A DNA stretch of 19,364 nt from Oscillospiraceae bacterium (GTDB lineage Bacteria; Bacillota_A; Clostridia; Oscillospirales; Oscillospiraceae), in assembly GCA_015068175.1 (NCBI GenBank), contig SVLA01000019.1:1-19364 (forward strand). Direction: 5' to 3'. Positions 1-6,453 of this stretch are shown here, piece after piece; the stretch's first letter is position 1, and the number at the start of each line of letters is the position of its first letter. A program made the translations under genes and the position numbers. The notes under the pieces are model-generated. The model saw nothing but the letters and a program-made list of their open reading frames with translations, ran no database searches and was not told the DNA's origin.

Positions 1-48
1 TGTTACCGCCGTGAAAGGGCGGTGTCTTAACCGCTTGACCAACGGGCC
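1..48 (-). tRNA. tRNA-Glu (UUC), partial, cut by window start
   Basis: Reading the minus strand from 48 gives the GGCCCGTTGGTCAAG start, D-arm and anticodon arm of a bacterial tRNA-Glu. The anticodon loop is CTTTCAC with anticodon TTC (complement of 13-15). The anticodon stem CCGCC/GGCGG pairs well. The variable loop, T-arm and acceptor 3' side lie outside the window. Its 5' base directly follows the CCA end of the tRNA-Met gene with no spacer, so the two are surely processed from one transcript. Confidence 0.95.
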
Positions 49-124
49 TGGTAGCGGCGACCTGACTTGAACAGGTGACAGACCGGGTATGAACCGGGTA
101 CTCTACCAACTGAGTTACGCCGCC
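49..124 (-). tRNA. tRNA-Met (CAU), elongator type
   Basis: A complete 76-nt cloverleaf is seen on the minus strand. The acceptor stem GGCGGCG pairs with CGCCGCT (G-U at 1-72), the D-stem is ACTC/GAGT, the anticodon loop is TTCATAC with anticodon CAT (complement of 89-91), and the T-arm is ACCTG/CAGGT. The CCA end is encoded. The paired G1-U72 end differs from the unpaired 1-72 of initiator tRNA, so this is an elongator Met tRNA. A tRNA-Ile2 with modified C34 cannot be excluded from the anticodon alone, but the overall sequence resembles clostridial elongator Met. Confidence 0.93.
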
Positions 125-153
125 ATTGGTTCTTGCTGAAAATCAGCTTTGTT

Positions 154-182
154 ATTGTATACGAACTGTTCTGATTTGTCAA
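154..182 (-). promoter_or_regulatory. Promoter of the tRNA-Met/tRNA-Glu transcript
   Basis: On the minus strand TTGACA (177-182) is followed after exactly 17 bp by TACAAT (154-159). This is a near-consensus housekeeping promoter. The start of transcription would fall near 147, about 23 bases before the tRNA-Met 5' end. A small GCTGA/TCAGC hairpin lies in that leader. Confidence 0.8.
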
Positions 183-201
183 GTAATTTTTTCGATTTTT
201 T

Positions 202-219
202 CGGGAAATACTTTTCCCG
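202..219 (+). promoter_or_regulatory. Hairpin next to the ribosome site of the CmpB-family gene
   Basis: CGGGAAA (202-208) and TTTCCCG (213-219) form a perfect 7-bp stem with a TACT loop. It ends exactly at the start of the purine-rich ribosome site (219-225) of the next gene. It has no U-run after it, so it is not a terminator for the plus strand. It may modulate initiation; this is inference only. Confidence 0.4.
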
Positions 220-233
220 GGGGTGGAAAAAAC

Positions 234-617
234 ATGGGTATTTGGAAAAAAGTCGTTCTGTTTTACCTGGGCGGCGCGGGGTATATGACGTTGGAGTTTT
301 TGTGGCGGGGCCGCAGTCACGGCAGTATGTTTCTGCTGGGGGGCGCCGGCTTTCTGCTGCTGGGTCCGGTTGGCCGCCTGCGGCGGTCCTGGCCGTGGAA
401 GGCAGCGCTGGGCGCCGCGGCGGTGACGGGTCTGGAACTGCTGACGGGTCTGGCGATCAACCGGGATCACCGGATCTGGGACTACCGCAGTTTGCCGCTG
501 CAGTATGAAGGTCAGATCTGCCTGCCCTACAGCCTGCTGTGGATCCCCGTGAGTCTGGGGGCCATGGTGCTGTATGACCGGGCGGAAAAATTACTGCCCT
601 CAGAAAAACAGCAATGA
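234..617 (+). CDS. Small integral membrane protein, CmpB-type (putative ABC transporter permease family, PF06541)
   Basis: The 127-residue protein starts at ATG 234, nine bases after a GGGGGTGG ribosome site. The longer in-frame start at 126 overlaps the tRNA promoter region and is unlikely. About four hydrophobic segments are visible (about residues 6-24, 31-47, 56-75 and 98-114). The stretch around residues 82-103, with WDY, then GQICLPYSLLW, is the signature seen in family PF06541, whose members are often annotated as putative ABC transporter permeases although their function is not established. The gene stands alone, and its last 18 bases overlap the 3' end of the convergent DUF2284 gene. 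No substrate can be inferred. Confidence 0.75.
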   Translation: MGIWKKVVLFYLGGAGYMTLEFLWRGRSHGSMFLLGGAGFLLLGPVGRLRRSWPWKAALGAAAVTGLELLTGLAINRDHRIWDYRSLPLQYEGQICLPYSLLWIPVSLGAMVLYDRAEKLLPSEKQQ

Positions 618-1133
618 GATCCAGGTGACCACGTTCTGGCCAAACTGGAATTCCAGGCCGGCTTCTTCCATCACAGGCACCACGTTGATGCCGTGGCTTT
701 CCACGCAGGGGTGCATCCGCTCCGGGAACCGGCAGGGTTCGCCGTCCAGCCAGGCGCACCGGGGGCAGGCGGCGCAGGCTTCCGTGGAAAGGATGTAGGG
801 GGCCAGGCCGTTTTCACGAAGGATGGCACCCACCTGGTCGGTGATGGCTTCATGCTCCGGCCGGGTGGCCAGGGTCTCGCTGATGTCGGTGATGTCCCGC
901 ACTTCCGTGACGGTGGCGATCATCAGGCATTGGCTGAAGGCCATGCATTTGGCCCGGCAGGCGTCCACTTCCCCCACCGCCGGGGGGCATGCCCAGCTTT
1001 TGTTGTACATGGGGCATTCCGTCCGGCAGATGTGGCGGATCCTGCCGGAGAATTCCAGTTTTGCCGGATCGAAAAGGTAGTAAGAGTACAGAGGCAGTTG
1101 CCCCAACGCTTCCTCGATCGTTTCCCAATTCAT
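600..1133 (-). CDS. DUF2284 family cysteine-rich, probably metal- or Fe-S-binding protein
   Basis: A 177-residue soluble protein. ATG at 1133 is preferred over the ATG at 1139 because GGAGGA (1140-1145) lies six bases upstream of the former and directly abuts the latter. Eleven cysteines are present: 36, 40, 49, 59, 63, 69, 120, 123, 126, 134 and 143. The CxxxC near residues 36-40, the SWACPPAVG segment and the CxxCxxC at 120-126 fit the DUF2284 family of predicted metal-binding proteins. Clustered cysteines suggest Fe-S cluster binding, but no biochemical role is known to me. The start overlaps the stop of the phosphatase gene (ATGA, 1130-1133), so the two are translationally coupled. The end overlaps the convergent membrane-protein gene by 18 bp. 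Confidence 0.8.
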   Translation of the reverse strand: MNWETIEEALGQLPLYSYYLFDPAKLEFSGRIRHICRTECPMYNKSWACPPAVGEVDACRAKCMAFSQCLMIATVTEVRDITDISETLATRPEHEAITDQVGAILRENGLAPYILSTEACAACPRCAWLDGEPCRFPERMHPCVESHGINVVPVMEEAGLEFQFGQNVVTWISLLFF

Positions 1134-1561
1134 GTGCATTCCTCCAAAATGGCGGTACAGCCGGCCAGAATATCGTTCCAGGTGGCGGTGAAATCGCCGC
1201 TGTACCAGGGGTCGGCCACGTCCCGGTCCAGCAGCGGCCGGCACTTGGCGGCATCGGCGCCGAAGAGCCGCTGAAGATAGCGGTAGTTGGAGCGGTCCAT
1301 GTAGTAGACGCGGTCGTAGTAATCCAGCTCCCGGCGGGTGATCACATGGGCGGCGTGGCTGCCGCAAGGGACGCCGTGGGCGGCCAGCAGACGGCGCACC
1401 GGCGGATAGACGCCGTGACCTTCTTCCTCCCGGCTGACGGCGGCGGAACCGATCTCAAATTCGTGGCTCCGCCCTGCTTTGCTGACCAGATCTTTCATGA
1501 CAAATTCCGCCATGGGACTGCGGCAGATATTGCCATGGCAGACGAACAAAATCTTGTGCAT
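1130..1561 (-). CDS. Low-molecular-weight protein-tyrosine phosphatase
   Basis: A 143-residue cytosolic enzyme that would remove phosphate from protein tyrosines (or possibly arginines or small phosphomonoesters, as in some family members). The P-loop CHGNICRS holds nucleophile Cys8 and Arg14 (CX5R). The general acid sits in the DPWYSGDF motif at Asp117, as in classic family members. Length is normal for the family (about 140-160). ATG at 1561 follows a GAGGAAAGG ribosome site; an upstream in-frame ATG at 1600 lies upstream of the predicted transcript start and is rejected. It is the first gene of a two-gene operon with the DUF2284 gene. Substrates cannot be told from sequence. Confidence 0.93.
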   Translation of the reverse strand: MHKILFVCHGNICRSPMAEFVMKDLVSKAGRSHEFEIGSAAVSREEEGHGVYPPVRRLLAAHGVPCGSHAAHVITRRELDYYDRVYYMDRSNYRYLQRLFGADAAKCRPLLDRDVADPWYSGDFTATWNDILAGCTAILEECT

Positions 1562-1588
1562 AGCCTTTCCTCGCTTTCGTTTGGGGGC

Positions 1589-1617
1589 ATTATAGCACAA
1601 ATTTCTGCTGATTGCAA
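1589..1617 (-). promoter_or_regulatory. Promoter of the phosphatase/DUF2284 operon
   Basis: On the minus strand TTGCAA (1612-1617), a 17-bp spacer and a perfect TATAAT (1589-1594) preceded by TGC (extended -10). Transcription would start near 1582, about 20 bases before the phosphatase start codon. Confidence 0.82.
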
Positions 1618-1619
1618 CT

Positions 1620-1668
1620 TGTAGGGGACGGGTTCCCCGTCCCGCGGGAGGCGAAACGCCCCCCTACA
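1620..1668. repeat. Palindromic interspersed repeat (REP-like) next to a promoter
   Basis: The ends TGTAGGGG (from 1620) and CCCCTACA (1661-1668) are inverted repeats. Between them are two smaller hairpins, GACGGG/CCCGTC and GGCG-AAA-CGCC, so the element can fold as a three-way or clover shape. It abuts the -35 box of the phosphatase promoter. Similar GTAGGGG...CCCCTAC palindromes are common in Oscillospiraceae genomes (recalled, not searched). No coding content. Confidence 0.7.
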
Positions 1669-1958
1669 TCCCGTCGGCAAGAGTTACGCAGCTACAGTGG
1701 ATGATGGAAGGGAGGTGAGGGGCAGAACATTTCCTATAAAAAGTCCGCTATCTCTATCATGGTCGGATTTCGACAACTGGAAGGCGGCGGTGCTAATAAC
1801 CACGTATTCGTGATCGATTTGAATTCCAGAACTGTCATACAAGCTCTTGCCACGAAATAGCTATACGGTTGTAAGCGTCAAAATCTCCTTATCGAACTCA
1901 CTGCCAGAAACTGCTTATGGTTACACTATCTGTTATATATCTTCATTAAGCTAAAGCA
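1669..1958. other. AT-richer intergenic stretch without a convincing gene
   Basis: About 290 bases whose composition is visibly less GC-rich than all neighbours. A GGGAGGTGAGG run (1710-1720) looks like a strong ribosome site, but the frames after it are short. The longest ATG frame runs from 1759 to 1860 (33 codons, MVGFRQLEGGGANN...), and it extends upstream without a stop to 1705 but without a usable start codon there. It may be a decayed gene, a short peptide gene or a small RNA. I do not recognise it. The plus-strand terminator that follows implies some plus-strand transcription. Confidence 0.4.
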
Positions 1959-1994
1959 ACAGCCGCCGACCATCTGGTCAGCGGCTGTTTTTTT
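1959..1994 (+). terminator. Rho-independent terminator (plus-strand orientation)
   Basis: ACAGCCGC (1959-1966) pairs with GCGGCTGT (1981-1988), with an inner GACC/GGTC stem and an ATCT loop, followed by seven Ts (1988-1994). Read on the minus strand, where the reductase gene ends at 2010, the hairpin is followed by a U-poor TGCTTTAG, so it is a weaker terminator in that direction. It may still act bidirectionally. Confidence 0.75.
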
Positions 1995-2009
1995 GTGCAG
2001 GCTGGCAGA

Positions 2010-4022
2010 TCAGATCTCGTTTGCGGCCTTGTAACCGCCGCGGACGGCTTCCATGATGCCGGCGGTGCGCTCGCCGGAGCAGTCGCCGGCGTAGTAAACG
2101 GGAACGGTGACGCCTTCCAGGTCGGGGACGTTCTTCCTGGAACCCACGGCCATGACCACCATGTCGCAGGGGATGGCGATCTCTTCTTCGCCCTGCATGG
2201 CTTTGACGCAGCCGGCCTCGATGGCGCTGACCCTGGTATTGACGTACTGCTTCACGTCATGGGCCTTGAAGTCGGCCATGATGGTGGGCAGGATGGTGGA
2301 GGACTCGCCGTTGGCGATCTTGTCCATCATTTCGATGATGGAAACGCTGCAGCCCTTCTCCAGCAGGTATTCGGCAGTTTCAGTACCCACCAGGCCGCCG
2401 CCGATGACGGCGCAATGACCCTTCACTTCGGCCTTGCCGGCCAGCACGTCCCAACTGGACACCACATGGGCGCCGTCGGCAACGGGGATGGGCAGGGCGA
2501 AGTCATGGGCGCCCACAGCCATGATCACCGCGTCGGCGGCATTCATGACCTCCTTGGTGGCGGCGGTGTTCAGGTGGATCTGCACGCCCAGGGCAGGCAG
2601 GATGCACTCGTAGTAAGCCACAGAGCGGAGCAGTTCATCCTTTCTGGGAGGAACGGCGGCGATGTTGATCTGGCCGCCCAGAACGGCTTCCTTCTCATAA
2701 AGGTCCACGTCATAGCCGCGGAGGGCAGCCACTCTGGCGGCCTCCAGGCCGGCGATGCCGCCGCCCACGATGACGACCTTCTTCTGGCCGTCGCCGGGTT
2801 TGATGGACATGGTGGCTTCTTCGCCGTTTTCGGCGTTCAGCACGCAGGTGATGTAGCGGCGGTTCTGGATGGCATCCACACAGCCCTTGTTGCAGTTGAG
2901 GCACAGACGGACCGGTTCGCCGGTGGCGGCCTTTTTGGCGATGTCGGGATCGCAGACCAGGCTGCGGCCGTAAGCGATGATGTCGGCGTCGCCGTCCTTC
3001 AGGATTCGCTCGCCGTTTTCGATGCTCAGCACCTTACCGACGGTGGCCACGGGGATGGAGACCACGGCCTTCACGGCCTTGGTCACGGGCAGGACCCAGT
3101 TGTCCTCCCGGGTGCCCATGGGCGGGATGGTGTCGGCCATATTGCCGGTGTGGTTGGCCTGGGCCACCTGGATCATGTGAACGCCGGCCTTTTCCAGCAT
3201 CCGGGCGAAGGCCACCGCGTCTTCGGGATGGAGACCGCCCTTGCCACGGTCGGAACCGTCGGGATTCTTGGTGATGATGGGCAGCTTGTACTCGATCATC
3301 ATCCTGGGGGCGGCTTCCTTAATGGCGGCCACCACCTCCAGAGCGTAGCGGACCCGGTTTTCCAGGCTGCCGCCGTATTCATCGGTGCGGCTGTTCATGA
3401 GCCGGGAACACAGAGAACCCAGCAGGCGGTCGCCGTGGACTTCGATTGCGTCGATGCCGGCGTCCTGAGCCCGGCGGGCGGCCTCGGCGATGTAGCCCTT
3501 GATCTGGGCCAACTGGGCGGGGGTCACGTCCTGGATGAAGTGCTTCATGTCATGGGCGATCTTGCCATGGGCCTGGCGGCCGTAGTCCTGGGACTCCTTC
3601 ATCTTGGCGCCGAAGGTGGCCATGTCGCCCTTGGCCTTGGCTTCCATGCCCTCCTTGGCGGACATCTGTGCCAGGCGGATCAGACGGCCCACTTCGGGCA
3701 CGTCATACTCGGGGTGGAAAAGCTGCAGAGCAACTTTGCAGTCGTATTTGTGCAGGGTGTCGGCCAGCCGCTTGAAAGCGGGGATCTGGCGGTCGTCGCA
3801 GAGCTTGGGGGTGGGGGAGGCGGTCATGACGGGGGCCACGTCACCGATGACGATGAAACCGGTGCCGCCCTTGGCCAGGCGCTCGTAGAAGGCCAGGCTC
3901 CGCTGGCCGATGGATCCGTCCCGCTCCTCGTAACCGGTGGTCAGAGGCGGGAACATAATGCGGTTTTTCAGGGTCAGGCCGCCCACCTGAATGGGCTGCA
4001 GAAGCAAGGATTCGTTGCTCAT
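2010..4022 (-). CDS. Old-yellow-enzyme-type Fe-S/FMN/FAD reductase (NADH:flavin oxidoreductase; FadH/BaiCD/enoate-reductase group)
   Basis: A 670-residue cytosolic redox enzyme expected to reduce an activated C=C bond (enoate, enoyl-CoA or steroid-like) with electrons passing NAD(P)H-FAD-[4Fe-4S]-FMN. Residues 1-365 form the OYE TIM barrel. C374, C377, C381 and C393 are the cluster ligands (CxxCxxxC then C). Residues 416-450 hold the FAD Rossmann GGGIAG motif, and 539-546 (IGGGLVG) the second, NAD(P)H-binding one. Length is normal for the group. The barrel motif usually written HGAHGYL is HGDRLLGS here (from His196), and residues 104-168 are replaced by a Lys/Met-rich helical stretch, so the substrate pocket is unusual. 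ATG 4022 follows AAAGGGG; longer in-frame starts (up to 4157) lie before the promoter. Monocistronic. Substrate unknown. Confidence 0.9.
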   Translation of the reverse strand: MSNESLLLQPIQVGGLTLKNRIMFPPLTTGYEERDGSIGQRSLAFYERLAKGGTGFIVIGDVAPVMTASPTPKLCDDRQIPAFKRLADTLHKYDCKVALQLFHPEYDVPEVGRLIRLAQMSAKEGMEAKAKGDMATFGAKMKESQDYGRQAHGKIAHDMKHFIQDVTPAQLAQIKGYIAEAARRAQDAGIDAIEVHGDRLLGSLCSRLMNSRTDEYGGSLENRVRYALEVVAAIKEAAPRMMIEYKLPIITKNPDGSDRGKGGLHPEDAVAFARMLEKAGVHMIQVAQANHTGNMADTIPPMGTREDNWVLPVTKAVKAVVSIPVATVGKVLSIENGERILKDGDADIIAYGRSLVCDPDIAKKAATGEPVRLCLNCNKGCVDAIQNRRYITCVLNAENGEEATMSIKPGDGQKKVVIVGGGIAGLEAARVAALRGYDVDLYEKEAVLGGQINIAAVPPRKDELLRSVAYYECILPALGVQIHLNTAATKEVMNAADAVIMAVGAHDFALPIPVADGAHVVSSWDVLAGKAEVKGHCAVIGGGLVGTETAEYLLEKGCSVSIIEMMDKIANGESSTILPTIMADFKAHDVKQYVNTRVSAIEAGCVKAMQGEEEIAIPCDMVVMAVGSRKNVPDLEGVTVPVYYAGDCSGERTAGIMEAVRGGYKAANEI

Positions 4023-4057
4023 ATTGAGTTTCCCCTTTCGGAAGTTTTGATAGGTAA

Positions 4058-4086
4058 AATATAGCATATTCCGGCAGATTCCGCAA
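4058..4086 (-). promoter_or_regulatory. Promoter of the OYE-type reductase gene
   Basis: On the minus strand TTGCGG (4081-4086), 17 bp, then TATATT (4058-4063) preceded by TGC (extended -10). The transcript would begin near 4051, giving a leader of about 30 bases with the AAAGGGG ribosome site. Confidence 0.75.
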
Positions 4087-4187
4087 GGGGTATGTGAAAC
4101 TGCGGTCATTTGTCCGCGCCCGACGGCTATTTTTGTAGAAAAGAGGGAAATATTCAAGAAAACAATGACTTTTCATACAAAAAGAGG

Positions 4188-4216
4188 TTGAAAAAGTAAA
4201 ACTTTTGGTGTAAGAT
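4188..4216 (+). promoter_or_regulatory. Promoter of the ABC transporter/esterase operon
   Basis: TTGAAA (4188-4193), a 17-bp spacer and TAAGAT (4211-4216). Transcription would start near 4223, leaving a leader of about 125 bases before the 15-codon frame at 4349 and about 155 before the ATPase gene. The 11-mer ACTTTTCATAC lies just upstream (4168-4178) and again at 4358-4368, and could be an operator pair. Confidence 0.75.
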
Positions 4217-4234
4217 GGTATTAATCGATATTAT

Positions 4235-4252
4235 GCGCATAGAAAAATGCGC
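4235..4252 (+). promoter_or_regulatory. Hairpin near the 5' end of the ABC operon leader
   Basis: GCGCAT (4235-4240) and ATGCGC (4247-4252) form a perfect 6-bp stem closing an AGAAAA loop, starting about 12 bases after the predicted transcription start. A 5'-terminal stem like this often protects mRNA; no known riboswitch class is recognisable in the rest of the leader (4253-4348). Confidence 0.4.
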
Positions 4253-4348
4253 CCAAAAATATGCAAACTTTCTCCCCAAATAAGCACGATCATGTTTTCC
4301 CCCTTCCGCAACGGTTTGTTCAATGTTACATAAACAGAGAGGAGGAGT

Positions 4349-4396
4349 ATGAAATTAACTTTTCATACGCAATTTTATGAAACAGCCGATTTTTAA
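4349..4396 (+). CDS. Short leader peptide (15 codons) overlapping the ABC ATPase start
   Basis: ATG at 4349 follows a near-perfect GAGGAGG ribosome site (4338-4345) at good spacing. It reads MKLTFHTQFYETADF and stops at 4394-4396, 20 bases inside the ATPase gene in a different frame. The ATPase ATG at 4377 has no purine-rich site of its own (preceding bases TTTCATACGCAATTTT), and an in-frame stop at 4356-4358 rules out a longer ATPase start. Translation of the transporter therefore probably depends on ribosomes loaded on this frame (coupling or reinitiation). A single-base assembly error is an alternative explanation. Confidence 0.5.
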   Translation: MKLTFHTQFYETADF

Positions 4397-6443
4397 AGCC
4401 AGCCATATCGTAAAGCAGTTCGGCCCGACCATTGCACTGAACGACGTGGACATCGAGATCTACGCCGGTGAGATCCGGGGATTTATCGGTGAGAACGGCT
4501 CCGGTAAGTCCACCATGAGTGCATTGATGACCGGCATCCATCAGAAGACCAGCGGTACCATGTGGTACCACGGCCAGGTCTGGGAGCCCAGCTCCATGAT
4601 CGAGGCCCTGAACGGCGGCATCGGCATCATCGTTCAGGAAAACGGCACCATCAGCGAGATCAGCGTGGCCGAGAATATTTTCCTGGGCGAGCTGAAGCAG
4701 TTCGCCGGCGTGAACTTCTTCGAGTCTAGAAAGATCGAGGACTTCTCTCCTCTGTTTGACCTGGATATTTCTTCCCTGGAGAAGATCCGGAAGGAATATG
4801 CCGATGTCCTGGCCGCCCAGTCCGGCGCGGAAGCAAAGAAGACCCTGAAGAAGGCCCGGGCCGCCCTGGCTGCGGCGTATGCCAAGCTCCATGAGGCCCT
4901 GCTGGCCGGCAACCCCGGCAAGAAGGACCGGGTCATCCGTGAATTCAACGATCTTGCGGAGAAGGCCTTCCATGACCTGAACCGCCAGATGGAAGAGATC
5001 AACAAGAAATACGAAGAAAACGCAGAAGGTCTGGAGGAAGTCATCAAGCAGAGAAGACGGACCAACGACCTGAGCGAAGCGAAGAGATCCTATAAGCGGC
5101 TGATCAAGGGTCTGGAAAATAAGACCTACATGAAGCTGGACTGGATCAAGAAGGATGTCCAGTCCCTGAAGAACTGCTATCTGAACAACGATAACGACCT
5201 GAAGGCCGTCAACGAGAACAAGGCCCTCCGGAGCCTCAAAAACGGTGTCCTGAATGCGGTGTTCGGCCTCTTCGTCAACGGCAAGAAGCTGCGCAAGCAT
5301 GCCGGCTACGCCCTGTCCAAGATCGGTGTCACCGACATCCGGCCCGAGGTCATCACCGCGGCCTACGATATGCAGCAGAGAAAGCTCATCGAGATCGCCA
5401 AGTGCCTGAACAAGAACCCCGAGATCTTCATCGTGGACGAGACCACCACCGCCCTGTCCGAGACCGGCCGTAACCTTCTGTACAAGAAGATGGAGGAACT
5501 GAAGAATTCCGGCAGATCCGTGCTGTTCATCTCCCACGACCTGGACGAACTGATGGAAAAGTGCGATACCCTCACCGTTCTGCGTGACGGCAACATCGTG
5601 GCCAACCTGGACAAGTCCAAGGGTGAATTCGACGCCGACCTGATCAAGAAGTACATGATCGGCCGTGAGCTGAAGGGCGATTACTACCGCTCCGATTACG
5701 ACGGCACCTACGGCCAGCAGGTGGTGCTGAAGATGGTGGACGGCATCGAAGGCAATCAGCTGCGCCACATCAACCTGGAACTGCACAAGGGCGAGATCCT
5801 GGGCATCGGCGGTCTGTCCGAGTGCGGTATGCATACCCTGGGCAAGGCCCTCTTCGGCAACGTGAAGATCGAAGGCGGCTTCGTCTACACCGGCGAGCAT
5901 CTGGACGAACTGGTCCGCAGCGAAGACTTCGCCATGAGCCGCAAGATCGGTTACCTCTCCAAGAACCGTGACGTGGAGGCCCTGGCTCTGAAGACCTCCA
6001 TTTTCGACAACATCGCCATTGCTTCCATCAATAACATCGCCAAGTTCAACTTCCTGGTGACCAAGGGCAGCGAAAAGAAGCTGGTGGACCGCCAGGTGCG
6101 TGAATTGCAGATCAAGTGCAACTCCGCCGAACAGTTGGTCAACACCCTCTCCGGCGGCAACAAGCAGAAGGTCTCCTTCGCCAAGTGGATCGCCAACGAT
6201 TCCGAGATCCTGATCCTGGACTGCCCCACCCGCGGCGTTGACATCGGCGTCAAACAGTTCATCTATCAGCTCCTTTATAAAATGAAGCTGGAAGGCAAGT
6301 CCATCATCATGATCTCCGAAGAACTGCCCGAGCTGATCGGCATGTCCGACCGGATCCTGATCATGAAGGACGGCCGGATCACCAAGGAATTCACCCGCAG
6401 CAAAGACCTCACGCAGGAACAAATTATTGAGCATATGATCTAA
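4377..6443 (+). CDS. Fused two-domain ABC transporter ATPase (RbsA/MglA-like) with a large helical insertion
   Basis: A 688-residue cytosolic ATPase with two tandem nucleotide-binding domains, as in CUT2 sugar and BMP/nucleoside importers, but about 180 residues longer than the usual 500. NBD1: Walker A GENGSGKST (38-46), Q-loop Gln87, Walker B FIVDE (351-355), His387. Its signature is degenerate (TAAYDMQQ, 327-334, where LSxGxQQ is expected). NBD2: the Walker A region is degenerate (GLSECGMHTLGK, no GKS/T), the signature LSGGN (591-595) is intact, Walker B is ILILDCPTRG with Cys616 in place of the catalytic Glu, and the H-loop has Glu. So one competent ATP site is expected (NBD1 Walker A/B with NBD2 signature). 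Residues about 115-300 are a highly charged, helical, coiled-coil-like insertion between the ENIFLG motif and the signature. The stop codon overlaps the ribosome site of the first permease gene. Confidence 0.9.
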   Translation: MKQPIFKASHIVKQFGPTIALNDVDIEIYAGEIRGFIGENGSGKSTMSALMTGIHQKTSGTMWYHGQVWEPSSMIEALNGGIGIIVQENGTISEISVAENIFLGELKQFAGVNFFESRKIEDFSPLFDLDISSLEKIRKEYADVLAAQSGAEAKKTLKKARAALAAAYAKLHEALLAGNPGKKDRVIREFNDLAEKAFHDLNRQMEEINKKYEENAEGLEEVIKQRRRTNDLSEAKRSYKRLIKGLENKTYMKLDWIKKDVQSLKNCYLNNDNDLKAVNENKALRSLKNGVLNAVFGLFVNGKKLRKHAGYALSKIGVTDIRPEVITAAYDMQQRKLIEIAKCLNKNPEIFIVDETTTALSETGRNLLYKKMEELKNSGRSVLFISHDLDELMEKCDTLTVLRDGNIVANLDKSKGEFDADLIKKYMIGRELKGDYYRSDYDGTYGQQVVLKMVDGIEGNQLRHINLELHKGEILGIGGLSECGMHTLGKALFGNVKIEGGFVYTGEHLDELVRSEDFAMSRKIGYLSKNRDVEALALKTSIFDNIAIASINNIAKFNFLVTKGSEKKLVDRQVRELQIKCNSAEQLVNTLSGGNKQKVSFAKWIANDSEILILDCPTRGVDIGVKQFIYQLLYKMKLEGKSIIMISEELPELIGMSDRILIMKDGRITKEFTRSKDLTQEQIIEHMI

Positions 6444-6453
6444 GGAGCTACGT

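Noticed and set aside
126..233. An N-terminal extension of the CmpB-family gene beginning at ATG 126
   Set aside because: It overlaps the divergent tRNA promoter and lacks a ribosome site; ATG 234 has a good one and a normal family N-terminus.
1995..4064. A 689-codon plus-strand open frame opposite the OYE-type reductase gene
   Set aside because: Gly/His/Asp-rich shadow without ribosome site or motifs; the minus strand has complete FMN, Fe-S and FAD motifs.
4223..4348. A known riboswitch in the ABC operon leader
   Set aside because: Only a 6-bp hairpin is visible; I see no conserved core of purine, THF, preQ1, SAM, TPP, cobalamin or glycine classes and no terminator/antiterminator pair.
4326..6434. 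A 702-codon open frame on the minus strand, antisense to the ABC ATPase gene
   Set aside because: It mirrors the codon bias of the plus-strand gene, has a low-complexity Leu/Asp/Val/His/Gln composition and no family motifs; the plus strand has clear ABC motifs.
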